From assembly GCF_900141815.1 (NCBI RefSeq), contig NZ_FQYR01000003.1, positions 186,001 through 250,000 on the forward strand: a stretch of 64,000 nucleotides of DNA, in the 5' to 3' direction. How positions within the stretch are numbered: position 1 is the stretch's first letter; each line of letters opens with the position of its first letter. The notes under the pieces were generated by a model, which was not told where the DNA came from, searched no databases, and saw only the letters and a list, made by a program, of their open reading frames with translations. Source of the stretch: Rubritalea squalenifaciens DSM 18772 (GTDB lineage Bacteria > Verrucomicrobiota > Verrucomicrobiia > Verrucomicrobiales > Akkermansiaceae). Positions 34,711-45,009 of the stretch are shown one piece after another. The position numbers and the translations under genes were made by a program.

Positions 34711-35337
34711 TTACTTGGAGAGGTAGGAGGAAACGCCTTCGTGGTTGGCTTGCATAGCGTCGGCACCTTTTTCCCAGTCCATTGGGCAGACTTCACCGTG
34801 CTGCTCGAAGTGCTGGAGAGCGTCGATTACGCGGAGGCACTCACGGATGGAGCGGCCGAGTGGCATGTCGTTCACCACCTGGTGGCGAACGATGCCTTCT
34901 TTGTCGATGAGGAAGAGACCACGGTAGGCAACGAGTTCGCCTTCGATCTCTACGTTGTCGTCTTCGTCGATGAATGTCTCACCAGCAAGAACGTCGTAGT
35001 CTTCTGAGATGGTCTTGTTGATGTCGGCTACGAGTGGGTAGGAAACGCCCTGGATGCCACCCTTGTTCTTAGGAGTGTTGAGCCATGCCCAGTGGGAGAA
35101 CTCAGAGTCTGTGGAGCAGCCGATTACCTGGACGTCGCGAGCTTCGAACTCAGCGATCTCTTCCTGGAAGCGGTGAAGCTCAGTAGGGCATACGAAAGTG
35201 AAGTCTTTCGGGTAGAAGAAGAGTACCACGTACTTCTTGCCAATGAACTGCTCGAGGGAGAAGTTCTCGATGATTGTTTCACCCTTAACAGCTTTTGCTG
35301 AGAAGGCCGGTGCTTTTTTACCTACAAGTACTGCCAT
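34711..35337 (-). CDS. Typical 2-Cys peroxiredoxin (AhpC/Prx1 type)
   Basis: 208 residues. The peroxidatic cysteine is Cys50 in FTFVCPTE, and the resolving cysteine is Cys184 in GEVCPMDW, the arrangement of typical 2-Cys peroxiredoxins. Arg in LGRSIRECLRVIDALQ completes the family pattern. It reduces hydrogen peroxide and organic peroxides in the cytoplasm. A short acidic insertion (FIDEDDNVEIEGE) after VLAGE is a small departure from standard AhpC. No AhpF or thioredoxin reductase gene is near, so its reductant is not indicated by context. Confidence 0.95.
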   Translation of the reverse strand: MAVLVGKKAPAFSAKAVKGETIIENFSLEQFIGKKYVVLFFYPKDFTFVCPTELHRFQEEIAEFEARDVQVIGCSTDSEFSHWAWLNTPKNKGGIQGVSYPLVADINKTISEDYDVLAGETFIDEDDNVEIEGELVAYRGLFLIDKEGIVRHQVVNDMPLGRSIRECLRVIDALQHFEQHGEVCPMDWEKGADAMQANHEGVSSYLSK

Positions 35338-35510
35338 AGTCTTAGTTTGTTGAAATTGATACTCAGCGTTTTACCGCCAAGACGCGGAGGACTTAGGACG
35401 AAACCACGGAATGTGCAAATAGTTTTTTAGAACAATTCTAAAATGAGAGGGGAATGTGCGCAGGGGATAAAAAGCTGGAACCAAATCTGCACAAATACGT
35501 AGTGTGAAGT

Positions 35511-36308
35511 ATGATGATGCGTCTCGTTGTGATATTCTCTCTGGTTCTAAGTACCATGCTATCAGCCTATGAACCGGATGATGTGAATGGAGTGGTTTCG
35601 GTATCTGTCGAAGATCGAGATCAACTGGTGTGGAAAGTCTCAGTGCATAACTTAAGCAAGCAGGACCTCACCTTTGAAATGATGGAAAATGTACCGAGAG
35701 GCTTGGCAATTGAATTCTGGGATGACGAAGAGGGGCTCGAGGTTCATGCAGATAATCTTGCGAAATTTCTGAATTTGGATGGGTTTCCAGCAAATTTACG
35801 TGAGATCAAAGCCCAAGAAAAAGTTACTTTTACATTAGATCTAAGACTAGTTTCTGCGACCAAAGAAGAGTACCTGGCAAAATGGAAACAGCAATGGAAG
35901 TCGGGGTATTTTAAATGCAGAGTCGTCTTTGGAAGGTATTCCTCAAGGATGTATGAGGTAGAGATCGATAGAAAAGTTTTGGAGAAAGAGGAGATCAAGC
36001 TGAAGGATTATGTGATCCCTATAGATGAAGATGCAGATACCGTCCTAAGGTCGGTGCAAACAGAGCAGATGAATCTGCAAACGTTTTTAGAAAGTCAGGG
36101 TATTTGCTTTGCTGAGGGAGCTAGTATCTCTTTGGATTCAGAGCAAAATGTATTAAAAATGCATAATAGCTACATGGCATCAGTGCATACGACGCAATTA
36201 GTAGCTTACCTCATGTTGGAGTTAACAAAGGAAGAGGTGACTGTTGAGAAAATGGTAGAGGAGCTGACTGGCGGGGATGAGAATAGTGAATGTTTTCCGA
36301 TCAAGTAA
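35511..36308 (+). CDS. Secreted protein with C-terminal EGAS motif, unrecognised
   Basis: 265 residues; a signal peptide (about 1-19, ending LSA) is followed by a beta-rich domain with the look of an immunoglobulin-like fold (VSVEDRDQLVWKVSVHNLSKQDLTFEM onwards). The C-terminal part has FLESQGICFAEGASISLDSE and then LKMHNSYMASVHTTQLV, a pattern repeated in the next gene (WLEREGVGFSEGASLLYER). Base composition is more AT-rich than the surroundings. It ends two bases before the next start, so the pair is one operon. Function unknown; envelope location is inferred from the signal. Confidence 0.7.
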   Translation: MMMRLVVIFSLVLSTMLSAYEPDDVNGVVSVSVEDRDQLVWKVSVHNLSKQDLTFEMMENVPRGLAIEFWDDEEGLEVHADNLAKFLNLDGFPANLREIKAQEKVTFTLDLRLVSATKEEYLAKWKQQWKSGYFKCRVVFGRYSSRMYEVEIDRKVLEKEEIKLKDYVIPIDEDADTVLRSVQTEQMNLQTFLESQGICFAEGASISLDSEQNVLKMHNSYMASVHTTQLVAYLMLELTKEEVTVEKMVEELTGGDENSECFPIK

Positions 36309-36309
36309 T

Positions 36310-37098
36310 ATGAGAAAATTTACAGCTGTAGTTTTATTCTATCTCTTAAGTTTCGCTAATCAGGTGATCGCTGATACCAAGGAGGGACTGATGGAGACGC
36401 GGAGCTGGAAGGTGCCTGCGGATTTCATGAGTCATTTGTTTGTTGGGCCGCCTGAAGAACAAAAAGAGAGAGAAAAGGAAAATCAGCTAGGGGGGGTACG
36501 GTGCAAGTTCTATAGTCCTCTGGTTACGATGTTTGAAGGGGCTTACAATATCGATTTTCCTGTAGGGTCCAGTATTCAATTTTCTCCAAACAGAGGTCTC
36601 ATTACAGTGAGAAATACCAAAGAGCGTTTGGTGGAGATAGATAGGCTTATTAAGTCTCTGCAAATCAAGGAGTATTTTATTCTGGATGATAAGCTTTTTA
36701 AACCACTGGACAGACTCGTGTCAAATGGGCGTGCGGAGTCGAGGAAGATCGAGAAGCTGCGATGGTATGTGTCTCCTGAAGTGGTAGATTACTATCTCAA
36801 ATTTATTGAGGAATCGGAGAAAAAGGAAGGTAAGATAAGTTCGGATGATCCATTTGGTACTGTAGAGCAGAAGAAGGAACCAAGAGTAATCAAGCTGATT
36901 TCAAGTAACGATCCAGTTTTTCGTGATTGGCTTGAACGAGAGGGAGTGGGGTTTTCTGAGGGAGCCTCATTGCTCTATGAGAGAAAGAATGGAATTCTGA
37001 CAAGTATCAATACAGAGCAAAGTGCATTCACGATAGAGCACACGTTCCTGAGTTTGGCAATAAAGTGGCAACAGGAACAGAAGAGGAGAGAAAAATAA
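36310..37098 (+). CDS. Secreted protein with two EGAS-type motif units, unrecognised
   Basis: 262 residues from ATG 36310, one base after the upstream stop; an earlier in-frame start would overlap the neighbour and place 11 residues before the signal peptide (MRKFTAVVLFYLLSFANQVIA). Two similar segments are visible: IDFPVGSSIQFSPNRGLITVRNT followed by a helix (ERLVEIDRLIKSLQI) near residue 85, and VGFSEGASLLYERKNGILTSINT followed by a helix near 220. Such beta-beta-alpha units resemble small N-domains (STN/secretin-N-like). Whether it meets the secretin complex is unknown. A terminator follows. Confidence 0.7.
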   Translation: MRKFTAVVLFYLLSFANQVIADTKEGLMETRSWKVPADFMSHLFVGPPEEQKEREKENQLGGVRCKFYSPLVTMFEGAYNIDFPVGSSIQFSPNRGLITVRNTKERLVEIDRLIKSLQIKEYFILDDKLFKPLDRLVSNGRAESRKIEKLRWYVSPEVVDYYLKFIEESEKKEGKISSDDPFGTVEQKKEPRVIKLISSNDPVFRDWLEREGVGFSEGASLLYERKNGILTSINTEQSAFTIEHTFLSLAIKWQQEQKRREK

Positions 37099-37099
37099 A

Positions 37100-37129
37100 A
37101 AAACGCTCCGTTGTTAGGCGGAGCGTTTT
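37100..37129. terminator. Bidirectional terminator between the EGAS pair and sodN
   Basis: Perfect 11-bp stem AAAACGCTCCG/CGGAGCGTTTT with an 8-base loop, flanked by A-run and T-run; it can serve both converging units. Confidence 0.85.
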
Positions 37130-37170
37130 GATTGGTGTTATGGAACTAAATGGTTCTTTGCCGGGATCCC

Positions 37171-37689
37171 TTAGTGGGAATGAGTGGTGCCGTCGGCGTG
37201 GGTGTGCGGCTTGACTTCCGCCTTGGCGGAGGCTTTGCCAACGTAGACGGCCTGAAACTCATCAAGGGCGGCGTGAAGCTTCTTGGCATTCTCCAGATCG
37301 GTGGTCTGCTTGCACTTCATGGCAAGGACGGTAATCTTGTGGAGAAGGGTGAGCTTCTTCGTGTAGGTAGCTGCGTCTTTTTCAGCTTCGTCCAGCTTGA
37401 CGCGCTGGGCGAGGAAGTACTTCGCGACAGTGTCCTGGATGTTCTGGGCGTGCTGTTCCTTGTTGTTGACCCAGCGTGTGAGCTGGTTGGCATTTTTTCC
37501 TGCGTCCTTGGAGAGCTCATTGATCTGGTTCATGGCCTTTTCAATGGTTTCCTGGTCCTTGTGCATGGTGACGAAGACGTTGTCGTCTGCGTAGATGCCG
37601 CAAGGAATCTGGCAATGGGCGGAGGCGAGTGGAGCAGCCGCTACGGATAACAAGGCGGAGCTCAGTGCGAATACTGTTTTTTTCATCAT
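37171..37689 (-). CDS. sodN: Nickel superoxide dismutase with Sec-type signal peptide
   Basis: 172 residues. A signal peptide (about 1-24, ending PLASA) is followed by HCQIPCGIYADD, the nickel hook of NiSOD (His1, Cys2, Cys6 and the Pro between). The four-helix part follows (MHKDQETIEKAMNQINEL, NQLTRWVNNKEQHAQNIQD, TLLHKITVLAMKCKQ), all in the known order. Cleavage after Ala24 would directly produce the His1 amino terminus that ligates nickel, so the enzyme is likely exported. A His-rich tail (HTHADGTTHSH) is extra. It dismutates superoxide. No separate SodX-type maturation protease is seen nearby. A second ATG lies one codon in. Confidence 0.92.
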   Translation of the reverse strand: MMKKTVFALSSALLSVAAAPLASAHCQIPCGIYADDNVFVTMHKDQETIEKAMNQINELSKDAGKNANQLTRWVNNKEQHAQNIQDTVAKYFLAQRVKLDEAEKDAATYTKKLTLLHKITVLAMKCKQTTDLENAKKLHAALDEFQAVYVGKASAKAEVKPHTHADGTTHSH

Positions 37690-37764
37690 AGATTTTTTTT
37701 AGTGGCTCAATAAACGAGCAATGACTGCACGATTTAGGTAGGAGTTTCCCTTAGTTCGTTAGAT

Positions 37765-38100
37765 TTACCAGAACTTAATCCTATTCCCAATTTTTGACAA
37801 TTCGGTGGGTAATTCTTGCGCATGGCTTCTGACATACCTGCCGGCTCTGCCTGCACGGTCTACGGCGGAGTCATAACTGTCATGGATTTGTTCTGCGATA
37901 CGTGCGAGTTCCTCACGCCTGGTAGTGGCGAGGAAGATTCCGATGCCTACGCCAGCGACAAATGCGCCGAGGGTGAAGGCGAGAGCGTTGTCTTGAACAT
38001 AGTTGTTTTTGCTCTTTTTCTCCTCATTTTGGGGGACCATCCTTGGATTGCCCCTGAAGTTGGAATGAGGGATCATTGTTTCTTGTTCAATCGAATGCAT
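37765..38100 (-). CDS. YtxH-like small membrane protein
   Basis: 111 residues. A polar N-terminus is followed by one glycine-rich membrane helix (about 40-60, LAFTLGAFVAGVGIGIFLATT) and an amphipathic tail (RREELARIAEQIHDSYDSAVDRAGRAGRYV). This design matches YtxH/DUF883-like stress-associated membrane proteins. The start could be internal (MIPHSNF or MVPQNEE). It lies upstream of sodN on the same strand, separated by about 75 bases. Confidence 0.65.
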   Translation of the reverse strand: MHSIEQETMIPHSNFRGNPRMVPQNEEKKSKNNYVQDNALAFTLGAFVAGVGIGIFLATTRREELARIAEQIHDSYDSAVDRAGRAGRYVRSHAQELPTELSKIGNRIKFW

Positions 38101-38234
38101 AGCACCCTACTATGGGGGATTGGGGGCGAGATGCAAATAGAAATCTGGTTAGATAAATGACACTCAGGTTAATATTCAGCTTGTGGTCAGTTTCTGTTGG
38201 CGGCGGGGCCGGATGAGGTTACAAATAGAGGCAT

Positions 38235-39929
38235 ATGCTTGATGTGCTCGCAGCAGGCGGTGCGGTACCGCCCTTTTTCATTCTCCTGACCCTGGTGCTC
38301 AGCTCAGTGGTCGTCGTTTCTTTGGTCTTCAGCCGGATGAGCCAGTCGCTGCTGGTGGGTTATTTCCTCTGTGGATTGATTCTAGCTAACAGCGGAGCTC
38401 TGGAATGGGCCGGGGTGGCGGATACGGGGGTGATCGGGGCCCTGTCCGAGATCGGTGTGGTGCTGCTGCTCTTTACGCTGGGGATTGAATTTTCTCTGGG
38501 CGAGCTGAAGTCCCTGAAAAAGCCGGCCTTGCTGGGGGGAGGTGTGCAGGTGGGGTTGACGATCATCGTGACGCTCGGGATAGCGATGCTGCTGGGGCTG
38601 CCCTTCAAGCATGCGTTGATGGTGGGCTTCGCGGTTTCGCTTTCTTCCACGGCGGTGAGTTTGAAAACCTTCCAGGATATGGGCTTGCCGGATAGTCCGC
38701 AGGGCAGGACGGCACTCGGTATTGCCATTTTCCAGGATCTGGCTGCGATTGTTTTCATGGTGCTGCTTCCCGCTCTGGGCGGTACGGATGAGGAAAGCGG
38801 CGGACTGATGATGGCGCTGGTCAAAGGAGGAGCCTTTATGCTGGGCATTGTGGTGCTGAGTAGGCATGGCTTCCCACAGATGCTGGATGCGGTGGCACGT
38901 ACCCGCAGCCGGGAGCTTTTTACCGTGACCGTTGTCGGCATGTGTGCGGCGGTGGCACTGGTGAGCGGCTTGCTGGGGCTGAGTCCCGCCCTCGGAGCTT
39001 TTGCCGCGGGGGTAGTGGTGAGTGAGTCCATTTACTCGCATCGGGTGTTGAGTGACATTCTGCCCTTCAAGGATCTCTTCCTGACGGTGTTCTTCGTTTC
39101 GGTAGGGCTTTTGATCGATCTGGATGAGGTAAAGGATCATTGGGCTCTGATTGCTGCGGCCACGGTAGGCATTCTCGTGCTGAAGGGTGCCATTGTGGCC
39201 TTTGCGGCAAAGCTGAGCGGGCTGCGGATGGGGAGCTGGCTGACCACGGCAGCTGCGCTGGCGAGCACGGGGGAATTCTCCATCGTGCTGCTCAACCGCG
39301 CGAGTGATTTTGAGATTCTGAGTTCCCAGTGGGAGCAGGTACTGTTAGCGAGTACCGCCATTTCCATGGGCCTGGTGCCCACTCTGATGAAGTCCAGCAT
39401 CGGCATCGTGCAAAAGATGCGCAAGCACCAGACTGCCGAGGCCTGCCGCAAAGATGTGGAAATGGGACTCGGTGGGCAGATCGAAGGTGTTTCCGATCAC
39501 ATCATCATCTGCGGCTATGGGCCAGTGGGGCGCAACCTACACGCCAACCTGCATCGGGCAAACGTGCGTGTGATCGTGCTGGAGATGAACCCGCTGACCG
39601 TCAAGGAACTCATGCAGAAGGGAGTGAAGTGTCTCTTTGCCGACGCTCGTGACCGTGAGGCGCTGGAGGTGGCTCATGTGGAGCGCGCTAGAGGCATCGC
39701 GATTACTTTCCCGGATAAAGAGGCGGCAATCGCCGCATTGCATACCGCACGTGAGATGAATCCAGGTATCGTGGTCTACGCGCGCTCCAAGTTCGCCCCT
39801 GAGGTCGAGGAGCTAGAGAGGGCCGGTGTGGATCACGTCCTCTACGACGAGGAACAGAGCGGTCTCGCCCTGACGAGAGCCGTCATGCGCTGTTACTCAG
39901 CGGATATCGAGCCGGACTGGGAGATTTGA
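38235..39929 (+). CDS. KefB/CPA2-family cation:proton antiporter with TrkA-N domain
   Basis: 564 residues. Twelve or so membrane segments in the first 385 residues include VLLLFTLGIEFSLGELKSLKKPAL, FAVSLSSTAVSLKTFQDMG and LGIAIFQDLAAIVFMVLLPAL, CPA2 landmarks with the QD pair of K+ efflux systems. Residues about 415-540 are a TrkA-N domain (HIIICGYGPVGRNLHANLH; FADARDREALEVAHVERARG). No TrkA-C domain. It probably exchanges K+ or Na+ for H+. It is the second antiporter with a Rossmann domain in the window, of a different superfamily branch from the one at the left edge. Confidence 0.88.
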   Translation: MLDVLAAGGAVPPFFILLTLVLSSVVVVSLVFSRMSQSLLVGYFLCGLILANSGALEWAGVADTGVIGALSEIGVVLLLFTLGIEFSLGELKSLKKPALLGGGVQVGLTIIVTLGIAMLLGLPFKHALMVGFAVSLSSTAVSLKTFQDMGLPDSPQGRTALGIAIFQDLAAIVFMVLLPALGGTDEESGGLMMALVKGGAFMLGIVVLSRHGFPQMLDAVARTRSRELFTVTVVGMCAAVALVSGLLGLSPALGAFAAGVVVSESIYSHRVLSDILPFKDLFLTVFFVSVGLLIDLDEVKDHWALIAAATVGILVLKGAIVAFAAKLSGLRMGSWLTTAAALASTGEFSIVLLNRASDFEILSSQWEQVLLASTAISMGLVPTLMKSSIGIVQKMRKHQTAEACRKDVEMGLGGQIEGVSDHIIICGYGPVGRNLHANLHRANVRVIVLEMNPLTVKELMQKGVKCLFADARDREALEVAHVERARGIAITFPDKEAAIAALHTAREMNPGIVVYARSKFAPEVEELERAGVDHVLYDEEQSGLALTRAVMRCYSADIEPDWEI

Positions 39930-39983
39930 TCTTTCTAACAGAATATGGTTGCCACACGATGATTTTTTGGGCAAAGGTGTAGT

Positions 39984-41720
39984 ATGGATAGAATAACAAG
40001 TTCTCTAGTAAAAGAATTTCTCAGTACTCAAGAGATGAAGACTTCAGGTGATGCTGTTGATTTTGAAAATTTTGCTAATTATGCCATTGTCGCGAATGAA
40101 TATCACAAAACATTTGATGTATTTAATGTGACTATCGGTGCTGGAGACGATACAGGCATTGATGGATTAGCTATTCTAGTGAATGGTCATTTGGTTGAGG
40201 ATAAAAATGAAATTGATGAGTTGGAGAAAATTAACGGTTCTCTGGATGTTACATATATTTTTATACAAGCTAAGACATCAACTTCATTTTCCTCTGCGGA
40301 GATGAGAACGTTTTACCACGGTGTAACAGATTTCTTCTCTGAGGATCCAAGGCTCAGGCGAAATGCAGATGTTAAAAAATTTGCGGAGATTTCAGATTAT
40401 CTTTTGTCCAAAGCTGCTAACTTTAAATCTAATCCTGTTTGTAAGGCCTTTTTTGTGACAACAGGTAAATTCAGAGAGGATCAAAATCTCTTAGCAGTAA
40501 TCAACAAAGCTCAGATTGAATTAGAAGATTACAATTTATTCAGTAGAATCGATTTGATTCCAATAGGTGCTGATGATTTAGCAAAACTTTATCGGAAGAC
40601 GATTAATCCCATTTCAAGAACTTTCACATTTTCTAATAAGGTGTCTCTGCCATCAATTGATGGTATAGATCAATCATACTTTGGGGTTGTGCCTTTTTCA
40701 GAATTTAAGAAATTGATAATGGATGACAATGATAGTCTTTTCAATGTCTTTGATGATAATGTTCGAGATTTCCAAGGTGAATCTAATCAAGTAAATAAAA
40801 AAATAGCTGAAACTCTAGGTGGAGATAACCCCAATCTCTTTAGCGTGTTAAATAATGGAGTAACTATTGTTGCGAATAAGTTGAAAACGTCTGTAAATTC
40901 GTTTTCTGTTGAGGATTACCAAATTGTTAACGGGTGTCAGACTAGTAACGTACTTTATGAACATAGGCATTTGGCTGCTCTGGATGGCGTTGATATTCCT
41001 GTTAGGCTGATTGTGACTACAGATGATGATGTGAAGTCTGAGATTACAATTTCTACAAACAGCCAGACAGCTATCAAAAAAGAGCAGCTGACTTCGATGA
41101 CAGATTTTCAACGTAAATTAGAGGCGTATTACAAAACTATCAAAGGCGATGGGCAGCTATATTATGAGAGGAGGGCAAAGCAATATAATTCAGACAAGTC
41201 AGTCGTTAAAAGGCGAGTTATAACTATTGCTAACCAGATAAAGAGTTTTTCATCGATTTTTTATAAAAATCCGCATATCGTCACTACATACTTTGGTTCA
41301 TTAGTGACTAAGATCAGAGATGAAAAAGCTGGTATATTTGAAGAGGATCATGCTTGTTCTCCTTATTACTTAGCTGGCTTGGCATACTACAGATTGGATT
41401 CTTTATTTAGCTCAGGTGAAGTAGATAAAAAATACCGAAAGGTTAAGTTTTATCTCATAATGCTAGTTCCAATGTTGACTTCTAAAGATAATATCCCCCA
41501 ACTTAATTCGTATAAGAAGATTGATCAGTATTGCGACGCAATAATTAAAAAACTAAATGACGATGCAGCTTGCAAAGAGGTTTTTAGATTGGCTGTCAAA
41601 ATCGTAGAAAATTCAGGAGTGGATGTTGAGGATAAACAGGCTCTGAAATCTCAAGGTATGACGAATGATATACTTAAGGCTTATAATGGAGAGAAGGTGT
41701 CAGGCATGGTTGTAAGTTAA
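39984..41720 (+). CDS. AIPR-family (abortive infection) protein
   Basis: 578 residues. The N-terminus has the pattern GAGDDTGIDGLAI (Asp60) and then YIFIQAKTS (Gln95-Ala-Lys97), which looks like a PD-(D/E)xK-type nuclease core in the QxK form. The AIPR signature follows: NLFSVLNNGVTIVANKL and YQIVNGCQTSNVLYEH near 285-330, then QTAIKKEQLTSM. AIPR proteins are implicated in phage resistance. The gene is strikingly more AT-rich than both neighbours, typical of horizontally acquired defence genes. It stands alone between an antiporter and icd with no integrase or repeats visible. Confidence 0.85.
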   Translation: MDRITSSLVKEFLSTQEMKTSGDAVDFENFANYAIVANEYHKTFDVFNVTIGAGDDTGIDGLAILVNGHLVEDKNEIDELEKINGSLDVTYIFIQAKTSTSFSSAEMRTFYHGVTDFFSEDPRLRRNADVKKFAEISDYLLSKAANFKSNPVCKAFFVTTGKFREDQNLLAVINKAQIELEDYNLFSRIDLIPIGADDLAKLYRKTINPISRTFTFSNKVSLPSIDGIDQSYFGVVPFSEFKKLIMDDNDSLFNVFDDNVRDFQGESNQVNKKIAETLGGDNPNLFSVLNNGVTIVANKLKTSVNSFSVEDYQIVNGCQTSNVLYEHRHLAALDGVDIPVRLIVTTDDDVKSEITISTNSQTAIKKEQLTSMTDFQRKLEAYYKTIKGDGQLYYERRAKQYNSDKSVVKRRVITIANQIKSFSSIFYKNPHIVTTYFGSLVTKIRDEKAGIFEEDHACSPYYLAGLAYYRLDSLFSSGEVDKKYRKVKFYLIMLVPMLTSKDNIPQLNSYKKIDQYCDAIIKKLNDDAACKEVFRLAVKIVENSGVDVEDKQALKSQGMTNDILKAYNGEKVSGMVVS

Positions 41721-41780
41721 ATTGGATCGCAGTTAGATGCGTTCGTTGTTGGTACAAATTGTAAGTTTTTTTTAATGAGA

Positions 41781-41815
41781 TAAAAAAATCCCGCGGCCAG
41801 ATGGACGCGGGATTT
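41781..41815. terminator. Terminator for icd, also usable by the AIPR gene
   Basis: Perfect 10-bp stem AAATCCCGCG/CGCGGGATTT with a 10-base loop. On the minus strand it is followed by seven T, and on the plus strand by TTTGTTTT-like sequence. Confidence 0.85.
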
Positions 41816-41843
41816 GTTTTGAATAGTTTGCGCTGGGCTGTGA

Positions 41844-44066
<2,223 letters not shown>

Positions 44067-44253
44067 TTAAGGGAAAAATTTGCGGTTCTGCTGAACCGTA
44101 AAGGTTTGATGCGGGGGGTTTAGGGGAAAATGAGGGGCGGGACAAGGATTTTAGGAGGGTCAATCTTGTACGGGAGTGTCAGTATTGGCAGATGGGTGAT
44201 TTTTTTGGAAATCGTGCTTGGAGATTCTTGGTTTTCTGGGGCATTTAATAGTC

Positions 44254-44994
44254 ATGGAAAGCGTGACTCCTAACAAATCCATGATCCCTAAAACGTGGGA
44301 CGTGCCGGCTATTTTCCGCAATCGCTTGGGCGAGGATGTGGGTAGGCAGAGATTGATGAAGGAGGAGGGGCACCTGCTGGTGGTTCTGCACGAGGTTCCG
44401 AAGGCCGAGGACAAGGGGAACCGCCAGGGCGTGATTTTCTGGGTAGACGGGATGGGGGAGTGGAAGTCCACGCCTTCCTCCGGGGGACGCAGTGAGCTGC
44501 GTGAGCTGGTGGAGCGCTACCGGGCGCGTATCAAGGCTCTGGATGACGAGCTGGAGAAGACCGAGAGCCCGAGTGAGATCCATGATGTGATCGATCAGGC
44601 TACGCCGGTGCTGCGTGCGGCTCGCAATATGCTGGTAGTCGTGCAGGAGCTGCGCCAGACGCTGAAGGACGATCTCAAGGTACTGGCCATTCGCGACCTC
44701 GCAGTGGCTGCGGAACGTGCTGCTGACCTGTTGGTGCAGGATGCCAAGAGCAGCCTGGATTTCCTGATCGCTAGATCTGCCGCCCAGCAGGCTGAAGCTG
44801 CAGCCAAGGCCACCAAGGAGGCACAGAAGCTCAACCGACTCGCTGCCTTCTTCTTCCCACTGATGACCCTCGCCGCCGTGTTCGGCATGAACCGCCCGAG
44901 CGAAATGGTCGGCTATGGCGGCGTGTGGGTAGTGTGCCTCTTTGGACTGATCCTAGGAGGGATCGTCTGGAGCGCTCTAAGGAATGGGAAGTAG
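44254..44994 (+). CDS. Membrane protein with CorA-like GMN motif
   Basis: 246 residues from ATG 44254 (an upstream in-frame ATG at 44218 is less likely). After an alpha/beta N-terminal region (WDVPAIFRNRLGEDVGRQRLM) comes a long helical stretch (about 85-195, Ala/Glu/Arg-rich), then two membrane helices: LAAFFFPLMTLAAVFGMNRP and a second at about 223-240. GMN after the first helix is the CorA-family signature for Mg2+ channels. The soluble part is shorter than in CorA and lacks clear homology, so this may be a CorA-like protein of a minimal type. Ion specificity is not shown. Confidence 0.65.
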   Translation: MESVTPNKSMIPKTWDVPAIFRNRLGEDVGRQRLMKEEGHLLVVLHEVPKAEDKGNRQGVIFWVDGMGEWKSTPSSGGRSELRELVERYRARIKALDDELEKTESPSEIHDVIDQATPVLRAARNMLVVVQELRQTLKDDLKVLAIRDLAVAAERAADLLVQDAKSSLDFLIARSAAQQAEAAAKATKEAQKLNRLAAFFFPLMTLAAVFGMNRPSEMVGYGGVWVVCLFGLILGGIVWSALRNGK

Positions 44995-45009
44995 GGGATA
45001 AACAAGCTT

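Noticed and set aside
38360-39140. Long open frames antisense to the KefB-like antiporter
   Set aside because: Both overlap a gene with clear family motifs; they are Ser/Thr- or His/Gln-rich shadows.
39930-39983. Flanking direct repeats around the AIPR gene marking an insertion
   Set aside because: No matching repeat found at 39930-39983 and 41721-41780.
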